Assembly: GCA_900554925.1 (NCBI GenBank)
Contig: USJG01000097.1
Coordinates: forward strand, 1-8,691
Origin: an uncultured Lachnospiraceae bacterium
GTDB lineage: Bacteria; Bacillota; Clostridia; Lachnospirales; Lachnospiraceae
Length of the DNA: 8,691 nucleotides
Reading direction: 5' to 3'
A model generated the notes under the pieces. That model worked only from the letters and a program-made list of their open reading frames with translations. It was not told where the DNA came from and ran no database searches. Positions 1-4,422 of the stretch are shown in pieces. Position 1 is the first letter of the stretch; the number at the start of each line of letters is the position of its first letter. Both the position numbers and the translations under genes were made by a program.

Positions 1-153
1 CAGCGTGTATTTAAGATAGGATTTAACCGGGCGGCAAGAATCATGGATCAGCTCTATGAAGCAGGAATTGTAGGAGAAGAGGAAGGAACTAAACCACGTA
101 AGATTCTGATGAACATGGAACAATTTGATGAGTTTATGAAAGAGAGTTTCTAA
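1..153 (+). CDS. ftsK: FtsK/SpoIIIE DNA translocase, C-terminal fragment (gamma domain)
   Basis: Only the last 50 codons lie in the window; the frame is open from base 1 to the TAA at 151-153. The peptide reads QRVFKIGFNRAARIMDQL, then EAGIVGEEEGTKPRKIL. This is the hallmark of the FtsK/SpoIIIE gamma domain: the winged helix that reads polar KOPS/SRS sequences and gives the hexameric motor its direction. The GFNRAAR helix and the following GIVG turn are the most conserved parts of that domain. The protein is a membrane-anchored, ATP-driven pump that clears chromosomal DNA through the division or sporulation septum. The motor and membrane domains lie upstream of the window, so I cannot say whether this is the FtsK or the SpoIIIE paralogue. 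The tail of about 13 residues after the winged helix is acidic and ends KESF. No hairpin terminator is visible after the stop, only a T-run near 165-171. Confidence 0.9.
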   Translation, partial: QRVFKIGFNRAARIMDQLYEAGIVGEEEGTKPRKILMNMEQFDEFMKESF

Positions 154-461
154 CAAATTATGTTTTTTTATTATTTAATTTACAGAATTATTTGTACCCC
201 TAATGAATATATATGGGAAAACGAAAAGAGATGCCGAAATGAAGGAGGTGCCAATTAAGGACAAATTGAATCTTACGATAGAAGAAGCGGCAATATACAA
301 TAAGAAGTTATAAAAGTCAGTATAATAATCATATAAAAAATAATATAGGAGAAATGCTGTTATTATTCTTAAAAAACAAAAGGAAAAGAATAAATTGAAA
401 CATTTCTTCCTTTTCTGTTCCTTATTTGGAAAAAATGGATTATAATTGAGAGGTGCAGGCA
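154..461. other. AT-rich intergenic region between ftsK and mraY
   Basis: About 308 bases with no intact gene. The region is much richer in A and T than the genes beside it. It holds a short excisionase-like reading frame (239-313, listed separately), a weak imperfect hairpin (AAAAGGAA at 378-385 against TTCCTTTT at 407-414) and a TATAAT box at 441-446. That box has no good -35 partner and lies too near the mraY start to be a convincing promoter. The base composition and the gene stub suggest an old insertion scar rather than a normal intergenic region. Confidence 0.6.
239..313 (+). pseudogene. Truncated excisionase (Xis, Tn916-like) remnant
   Basis: A 24-codon frame from ATG at 239 to TAA at 311 encodes MKEVPIKDKLNLTIEEAAIY followed by NKKL. 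The VPI-x-(K/E)K-x-x-LTIEEAA block is typical of the N-terminus of excisionases of Tn916-type and related integrative elements in Firmicutes. In those proteins it begins the winged-helix DNA-binding domain, and the whole protein is roughly 65-70 residues. Here the frame stops just where the recognition helix (usually YFxIGxxKxR) should start, so the product would be inactive. No integrase is visible nearby. The ribosome binding site is poor (AAAAGAG). I infer the scar of a lost conjugative transposon or a decayed relic. The match rests on pattern recognition over about 17 residues, so chance similarity is not excluded. Confidence 0.5.
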
Positions 462-1421
462 ATGACTGGCAGTTTTATTGTAGTGCCCATACTGACATCC
501 TTTGTATTGAGTGTGATCTTAGGGCCGCTTATCATTCCCTTTTTGAAAAAGCTTAAAGTGGGGCAGACGGTGAGAGAGGACGGACCCAGTACGCATTTGA
601 AAAAGTCGGGAACGCCTACCATGGGAGGCATCCTGATCATGGTCAGTGTGGCGGTCACATCTATGCTGTATGTTGAGGATTATCCGAAGATTATACCAAT
701 CCTGTTTCTGACACTGGGATTTGGTTTGATCGGACTATTGGACGATTATATCAAGGTGGTTTTAAGGCGTTCCATGGGGCTTAAACCCTGGCAGAAGATG
801 CTGCTTCAGATGATAGTGACAGCAGTATTCGCATATTATCTGTATCATGCAGAGGGCGTTGAGATGGCCATGAGGATCCCGTTTTTAAAGGGATACTATT
901 TGAACCTGGGCTGGCTTAATATTCCGTTTTTGTTTGTGGTGGTAATCGGCACAGTAAACGGCACTAATTTTACAGATGGTCTGGATGGTCTTGTAAGCAG
1001 TGTTACAATTATGGTATCAACCTTTTTTACAGTGGCAGCGATTGGTACCGGGGCAGGGATTGCTCCGATCACCTGCGCAGTGACAGGTGCGCTACTTGGA
1101 TTTCTTTTATTTAACGTGCATCCGGCCAGTGTGTTTATGGGAGATACAGGTTCCCTGGCTCTGGGAGGATTTGTGGCGGCCTGTGCTTACATGATGCAGA
1201 TGCCCCTGTTTTTGCCTGTTGTTGGTTTTATTTATGTGATTGAGGTTTTTTCAGTCATTATACAAGTTGCTTATTATAAGGTAAGCGGAGGAAAGAGAAT
1301 ATTTAAGATGGCGCCGCTGCACCATCACTTTGAACTGTGCGGATGGAAGGAGACCAAAGTGGTAGCAGTTTTTTCCATTATTACCGCGGCCCTTTGCCTG
1401 CTTGCTTTACTTGGTGTTTGA
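462..1421 (+). CDS. mraY: Phospho-N-acetylmuramoyl-pentapeptide-transferase (MraY)
   Basis: Integral membrane enzyme that moves phospho-MurNAc-pentapeptide from UDP to undecaprenyl phosphate, making lipid I on the cytoplasmic face (first membrane step of peptidoglycan synthesis). From ATG 462 the protein has 319 residues, normal for MraY, with about ten hydrophobic segments. Family signatures are all present: GPSTHLKKSGTPTMGG at 41-56, the aspartate pair and lysine of LLDDYIKV (D94, D95, K98), NGTNFTDGLDGL at 166-177 (N169, D172, D175), FMGDTGSLALGG with catalytic-type D228, and the APLHHHFE loop (H287-H289). I prefer ATG 462 over the in-frame GTG at 453 because AGAGGTG at 450-456 is a good ribosome binding site six or so bases before the ATG and would overlap the GTG. 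The gene stands without murF, murD or murG beside it, unlike the usual dcw cluster, so it may be a relocated or second copy. The active-site set is intact, so function is expected. Confidence 0.95.
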   Translation: MTGSFIVVPILTSFVLSVILGPLIIPFLKKLKVGQTVREDGPSTHLKKSGTPTMGGILIMVSVAVTSMLYVEDYPKIIPILFLTLGFGLIGLLDDYIKVVLRRSMGLKPWQKMLLQMIVTAVFAYYLYHAEGVEMAMRIPFLKGYYLNLGWLNIPFLFVVVIGTVNGTNFTDGLDGLVSSVTIMVSTFFTVAAIGTGAGIAPITCAVTGALLGFLLFNVHPASVFMGDTGSLALGGFVAACAYMMQMPLFLPVVGFIYVIEVFSVIIQVAYYKVSGGKRIFKMAPLHHHFELCGWKETKVVAVFSIITAALCLLALLGV

Positions 1422-1438
1422 TAGAATCAGGAGGAATA

Positions 1439-1474
1439 GTGTAAAAAATAAGCTTGATAGCTTATTTTTTACAC
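1439..1474. terminator. Perfect 16-bp hairpin after mraY, likely terminator
   Basis: GTGTAAAAAATAAGCT (1439-1454) and AGCTTATTTTTTACAC (1459-1474) are exact reverse complements around a TGAT loop. The 3' arm carries six T residues, so a shorter stem AATAAGCT/AGCTTATT followed by a T-run would work as an intrinsic terminator. It lies 17 bases after the mraY stop. The stem is AT-rich and the T-run sits inside the arm, so strength is uncertain. The perfect dyad would also suit an operator or one end of a repeat. Confidence 0.55.
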
Positions 1475-1477
1475 GGC

Positions 1478-1570
1478 TATTTGTGCCGGAGCGTCACAAA
1501 TAAGCTTTGATGGCAGAAGAGAAATCGCCTTCGCGAATTTCTCTTCGCCCCGTCGCGTAAAACGCTCCAG
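1478..1570. repeat. Structured spacer with nested inverted repeats, possible interspersed repeat
   Basis: Three sets of complementary arms are packed in about 90 bases. TATTTGTG (1478-1485) pairs with CACAAATA (1495-1502). GAAGAGAAATCGC (1516-1528) pairs with GCGAATTTCTCTTC (1533-1546) with one bulged A and a CTTC loop, and is extended by GGC/GCC outside a second bulged A. GGAGCGT (1488-1494) pairs with ACGCTCC (1562-1568). The GGAGCGT arm lies in the loop of the first hairpin, so the outer pairing either competes with it or forms a pseudoknot. No coding potential is seen. The local GC content is higher than in the surrounding spacer. It could be an interspersed palindromic repeat, a small structured RNA or part of the spoVT leader; I recognise no named family. 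Confidence 0.5.
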
Positions 1571-1622
1571 AATGGAGATTAAAATGAAAAGGAGTTACAG
1601 CAGGAAATGGAGGAAGTGATAA

Positions 1623-2168
1623 ATGAAAGCAACAGGCATTGTGCGTAGAATAGACGACTTAGGTCGTATTGTAATACCCAAGGAAATCAGGAGGACATTA
1701 AGAATCAGGGAAAGCGATCCGCTGGAAATTTTTACAGACAGGGAAGGTGAAATTATCCTGAAAAAATATTCTCCCATTGGAGAGATGAATACATTTGCAA
1801 AGCAATATGCAGAAAGTCTTGCCCAGGTATCAGGACGGACAGCCCTGATTGCAGACAGAGACCAGTTTATTGCAGTGTCTGGAGGCTTTAAAAATATTCT
1901 TGGAAAGTCGATCAGCAGAGAGTTAGAAGAGAAATTAAACAAACGGGAGATGATGATTGCATCTAAGGAGGATCCGGGATTTATTCCCATCACTCAGGAT
2001 GTTACTGATGATTTCTGGCAGGAGGCAATCAGTCCTATCATTTGTGAAGGAGACATCATTGGAGGAGTAGTGCTGATTGACAATGATGAAAAAGAAAAGA
2101 TGGGAGAAGTGGAACAAAAGCTGATTCAATCGGCAGCAGGATTTTTGGGAAGGCAGATGGAACAATAA
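1623..2168 (+). CDS. spoVT: Stage V sporulation protein T (SpoVT), AbrB-family regulator
   Basis: DNA-binding regulator of late forespore genes, working in Bacillus with sigma-G and affecting coat formation and germination. The 181-residue length fits the family (about 178). The N-terminal swapped-hairpin AbrB domain spans roughly residues 1-52 and begins MKATGIVRRIDDLGRIVIPK, followed by EIRRTLRIRESDPLEIF, almost identical to what I recall of Bacillus SpoVT. The C-terminal GAF domain (about 56-181) is more diverged but ends in the conserved AAGFLGRQMEQ. The ATG at 1623 follows GGAGG at 1609-1613 with nine bases between. The structured spacer lies directly upstream, and I could not pick out a confident sigma-G promoter. 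It converges with a peptidase gene and shares its terminator. Its presence is the best evidence that the host forms spores. Confidence 0.95.
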   Translation: MKATGIVRRIDDLGRIVIPKEIRRTLRIRESDPLEIFTDREGEIILKKYSPIGEMNTFAKQYAESLAQVSGRTALIADRDQFIAVSGGFKNILGKSISRELEEKLNKREMMIASKEDPGFIPITQDVTDDFWQEAISPIICEGDIIGGVVLIDNDEKEKMGEVEQKLIQSAAGFLGRQMEQ

Positions 2169-2220
2169 AATAAAAAACCGGTGCATTCTAAGAAGTGAAT
2201 GCACCAGTTTTTTATTTTAT
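2165..2220. terminator. Bidirectional intrinsic terminator shared by convergent genes
   Basis: Arms 2165-2188 and 2197-2220 are 24 bases each and complementary except for one C/A mismatch (2179 with 2206). The core GGTGCATTC/GAATGCACC closes an 8-base loop. An A-run lies on the left and T-run GTTTTTTATTTTAT on the right, so it reads as an intrinsic terminator from both strands. The spoVT TAA (2166-2168) and the stop of the minus-strand peptidase gene (TTA at 2212-2214) both lie inside the arms. Confidence 0.92.
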
Positions 2221-2823
2221 TGTATCTGTATTTAACATGATCAACGCTTCTCTGCAGCAAAATTCTCCCATTTCATAATATCCGTTGGTGACGCGGCCAA
2301 GCCGCTCAATAGCTACGGAACGGTTTGCGCTCTTAGGCCGGTCATTAATAAAAATTATTTCGTCTGTGAAGTATTCCTCATCCAGTTCAGGGTCATCCTC
2401 TTCCTCATAGTAAGGATCAAACAATAGTATCCTGTTATTTTCAATGCCTGTAAGCAAAACATAGTGAGCTACCTCAAGAAAAACCCGAAGCAACACAACC
2501 CCACCCTTTTCAAGGGCCTGAAGGATGGGGGAACCGGGAGCAAGGGTCACGTCTTTGCCAGAATAAAATTCGCAATGCAGAGGAAAGTTTTTAACCTGAC
2601 TGAAATGGTTGAGCCAGCTGTTGATATAATTCATGGCCGCAGCAGAAGTGCCATGCTTACACAATTCTCCCTCCTCATTGTAGGTATCCATACTGTAGAG
2701 CATAATAAACTTTATAATATCAGGATAAATCTCCTCCCGCTCAAAAAGATAACGAATTCCGTTTAATAAGGTGACAGGGCCGCAATCGTATTCAGATGTC
2801 TGGTAATTTAGCAGGTTTTTCAT
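2212..2823 (-). CDS. C39-like cysteine peptidase family protein
   Basis: A 203-residue protein without a signal peptide or membrane segment, so probably cytoplasmic. It shows the papain-like C39 pattern: N-terminal YQTSEYDCGPVTLLNGI, where Q8 would form the oxyanion hole and C14 would be the nucleophile; AHYVLLTG with H120 as the catalytic His; and LLFDPYY with D136 as the third residue. Spacing fits the stand-alone C39-like fold seen in many Firmicutes. The bacteriocin exporters of this class fuse the domain to an ABC transporter; none is attached or adjacent here. An acidic stretch (EEEDDPELDEE) follows the Asp motif. The start at 2823 is supported on the minus strand by AAAGGGGAAACAA just before the ATG. 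The substrate is unknown. It converges with spoVT, and its promoter region is bordered by the inverted-repeat element 45 bases upstream, which may supply or disturb its promoter. Confidence 0.8.
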   Translation of the reverse strand: MKNLLNYQTSEYDCGPVTLLNGIRYLFEREEIYPDIIKFIMLYSMDTYNEEGELCKHGTSAAAMNYINSWLNHFSQVKNFPLHCEFYSGKDVTLAPGSPILQALEKGGVVLLRVFLEVAHYVLLTGIENNRILLFDPYYEEEDDPELDEEYFTDEIIFINDRPKSANRSVAIERLGRVTNGYYEMGEFCCREALIMLNTDTIK

Positions 2824-2853
2824 TTGTTTCCCCTTTACTTTATTAAATGATAA

Positions 2854-2882
2854 ATAATTGCGTATATAGATTCGGGTGTCAA
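2854..2882 (-). promoter_or_regulatory. Possible hybrid promoter at the left end of the inverted-repeat element
   Basis: On the minus strand the terminal repeat carries TTGACA (plus-strand TGTCAA at 2877-2882) facing outward. Seventeen bases further is AATTAT (2859-2854), four of six matches to a -10 box. The expected transcript would start near 2847 and give a leader of about 24 bases before the C39-like peptidase start. The -35 lies within the inserted element and the -10 in host DNA. The -10 match is modest. Confidence 0.35.
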
Positions 2883-3160
2883 AAGGTGCTTGGTAAATTT
2901 GAGATTGGCAGATTACACAAAAGAAATTGCTAAGCTGTCATTGCGGAGGAAAATAAGATTTTCTTAATGGCCTTAGGTAGAACAGCAATTTCGGGACATG
3001 GATGGACCGAAAAGTCCGCTATGAGCCCGGATGGCGAATTGCGGATGGTTGCGTTCGGTAAGTCTATCTTCCTTAAGAACATGCTGACAGCGTGCAATTT
3101 TGTTGGCAATCTGCCAAAGGCACTTTCTAAAAGCACCTTTTGACACCCGAATCGTATATA
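2862..3160. mobile_element. 285-bp MITE-like element with 23-bp terminal inverted repeats and 7-bp target duplication
   Basis: The element proper is 2869-3153. Its ends, 2869-2891 and 3131-3153, are perfect 23-base reverse complements starting GATTCGGGTGTCAAAAGG. Both sides are flanked by GTATATA (2862-2868 and 3154-3160), which looks like a target-site duplication in AT-rich DNA. Inside, complementary arms continue towards the centre: TTGGCAGATT (2905-2914) with AATCTGCCAA (3108-3117), separated from the ends by a symmetric 13/13 loop; AAATTGC and GCTGTCA (2924-2940) with TGACAGC and GCAATTT (3085-3100); CTTA, GAAC and CAA (2972-2988) with TTG, GTTC and TAAG (3049-3062); CGGG/CCCG; and a central GGAC/GTCC hairpin. 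No credible gene lies inside, so movement would need a transposase in trans. I do not recognise the parent family. A mobile structured RNA is an alternative reading. Confidence 0.8.
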
Positions 3161-3361
3161 TAATGCAAAGTGATTGTAATATACTGCTGTTTTGGGTGTT
3201 TGTCAAGACGGGAGTGTAATGATGACCAGCATATAAGTAACCATAATAAAAATATATTGACATCGAGATAAGCAGAGCATATAATGAAAAACATATAATC
3301 CATACTAAAAAAGTAGGAAATATGAAAATTGATGAAATAAGAGTGAAAAGAGGAAAAAGTT
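3161..3361 (+). other. cysK upstream region and leader
   Basis: A 201-base AT-rich stretch between the inverted-repeat element and cysK. It contains the cysK promoter (listed separately), a second TATAAT at 3294-3299 and a short overlapping frame beginning at ATG 3322. I saw no T-box signature (no GGGTGGNACCGCG-like motif) and no clear S-box-type stack of stems, so a riboswitch is not supported. The first 90 bases (to about 3250) show nothing I can name. Confidence 0.5.
3257..3285 (+). promoter_or_regulatory. Consensus sigma-A promoter of cysK
   Basis: TTGACA at 3257-3262 and TATAAT at 3280-3285 both match the housekeeping consensus at every base and are exactly 17 bases apart. Transcription should begin near 3292, giving a leader of about 70 bases. 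A promoter this strong is normally either highly expressed or held down by a repressor; I see no obvious operator dyad. Confidence 0.88.
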
Positions 3362-4300
3362 ATGGGCAATATTAAAGAAAGCGCATTAGAGCTGATAGGA
3401 GGTACGCCTGTCTTAAAATTAAACCGATATGCAGAAAAAGCAGGAGTTACAGGGGCGGCAATCTTTGCAAAGCTGGAATATTTAAATCCGGCAGGCTCTG
3501 CTAAGGACCGTATCGCGCTGGCTATGATTGAGGATGCAGAGGAAAAAGGAATCTTAAAACCGGGGGCGACTATCATAGAGCCTACCTCCGGAAATACAGG
3601 CATTGGCCTTGCGGCGGTAGCGGCAGCCAAGGGATACAGGACAATTCTTACACTGCCTGATACCATGAGTGTTGAACGAAGAAACCTTCTGGGCGCTTAC
3701 GGTGCGGAACTTGTACTTACTGAAGGAGCCAGGGGAATGAAGGGGGCCATTGCCAAAGCAGAAGAATTGAGGGAGTCCATCCCCGGTTCTGTTATTCTTG
3801 GCCAGTTTGTGAATCCGGCAAACCCCAAGATCCATAGAGAGACAACAGGACCTGAAATCTGGGAGCAGACAGACGGAAAGATAGATATTTTTGTAGCAGG
3901 TGTAGGTACCGGAGGTACCATTACCGGTGTGGGAGAATATTTAAAGAACAAAAATCCTGATATTAAGGTGGTAGCGGTAGAGCCTGCGGGAAGTCCGGTA
4001 CTTTCAAAAGGGATTTCGGGAGCCCATAAGATTCAGGGAATAGGTGCGGGATTTGTTCCAGAGGTGTTAAATACTGAAATTTATGACGAAATCATTGCCA
4101 TAGCAGATGAAGATGCATTTGCGGAAGGAAAGGCATTTGCAGTAAGTGAAGGAATTTTGGTGGGGATATCTTCAGGGGCAGCGTTAAAGGCAGCAGTTAT
4201 TCTGGCACAAAGACCTGAAAATCAGGGAAAAAATATAGTGGTATTACTGCCTGATTCAGGCGACAGGTATTTGTCCACCCCCCTATTTAGCAACAATTAA
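3362..4300 (+). CDS. cysK: Cysteine synthase (O-acetylserine sulfhydrylase)
   Basis: PLP enzyme that makes L-cysteine and acetate from O-acetyl-L-serine and sulfide in the cytoplasm. At 312 residues it is of normal CysK length. Visible landmarks: ELIGGTPVLKLNR at 10-22; the PLP lysine K48 in NPAGSAKDR; the substrate-binding loop PTSGNTG at 74-80; the phosphate-binding GTGGT at 182-186; SEGILVGISSGAA at 262-274, whose Ser contacts the PLP ring nitrogen; and PDSGDRYLST at 297-306. All key residues are present, so it should be active. The ATG at 3362 follows AAGAGGA with suitable spacing. CysK and CysM/OASS-B types are close; the TSGNTG loop and the C-terminal DSGDRYLST favour CysK. It has its own strong promoter. 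No serine acetyltransferase gene is visible beside it. No clear terminator separates it from the transporter genes, so some readthrough is possible. Confidence 0.95.
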   Translation: MGNIKESALELIGGTPVLKLNRYAEKAGVTGAAIFAKLEYLNPAGSAKDRIALAMIEDAEEKGILKPGATIIEPTSGNTGIGLAAVAAAKGYRTILTLPDTMSVERRNLLGAYGAELVLTEGARGMKGAIAKAEELRESIPGSVILGQFVNPANPKIHRETTGPEIWEQTDGKIDIFVAGVGTGGTITGVGEYLKNKNPDIKVVAVEPAGSPVLSKGISGAHKIQGIGAGFVPEVLNTEIYDEIIAIADEDAFAEGKAFAVSEGILVGISSGAALKAAVILAQRPENQGKNIVVLLPDSGDRYLSTPLFSNN

Positions 4301-4328
4301 GAGAATGCAGTATTTTATCTGTATATTA

Positions 4329-4357
4329 TTGACATTTTAGCTTCATAACAGTATAAT
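4329..4357 (+). promoter_or_regulatory. Consensus sigma-A promoter of the oligopeptide transporter operon
   Basis: TTGACA at 4329-4334 and TATAAT at 4352-4357 are perfect consensus boxes with a 17-base spacer. The predicted start near 4364 gives a leader of about 59 bases. ACAGT (4348-4352) and ACTGT (4364-4368) form a short dyad that overlaps the -10 and start site, a plausible but weak operator. In the leader, GGTGCC (4376-4381) can pair with GGCGCC (4398-4403) near the start codon. Confidence 0.88.
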
Positions 4358-4422
4358 GAACCAACTGTAAAATTTGGTGCCAGATTCCGTTGCATCCGGC
4401 GCCGTGTGTTGAGGAGAGAAAA

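Noticed and set aside
354..398. 14-codon frame after AGGAG in the ftsK-mraY gap
   Set aside because: The AGGAG is only two bases from the ATG, too close for normal initiation, and the peptide (MLLLFLKNKRKRIN) has no recognisable role.
378..414. Hairpin before mraY as a terminator
   Set aside because: The stem is all A/G against T/C with a bulge and a long loop, and lacks a proper T-run after it; such purine-pyrimidine pairing is expected by chance in AT-rich DNA.
175..462. 95-codon minus-strand frame rich in Phe, Tyr and Leu
   Set aside because: It lies in AT-rich DNA, is low-complexity in composition, matches no family I know and has no convincing ribosome binding site; it is antisense to the excisionase stub.
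1572..1619. 15-codon basic leader-like frame (MEIKMKRSYSRKWRK) ending three bases before spoVT
   Set aside because: It contains the spoVT ribosome binding site in its last codons and has no strong site of its own; no attenuator structure depends on it as far as I can see.
2464..2766. 100-codon plus-strand frame opposite the C39-like peptidase gene
   Set aside because: It is the complement of a clearly coding gene with catalytic motifs on the minus strand.
2930..3263. Minus-strand frames of 68 and 96 codons within the inverted-repeat element
   Set aside because: They read through paired, non-coding arms in conflicting frames, resemble no transposase and lack good start signals.
3161..3361. 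Possible T-box or S-box riboswitch ahead of cysK
   Set aside because: A cysteine gene made this worth checking, but no T-box GGGTGG-type motif, terminator/antiterminator pair or S-box core was found; the leader after the promoter is only about 70 bases.
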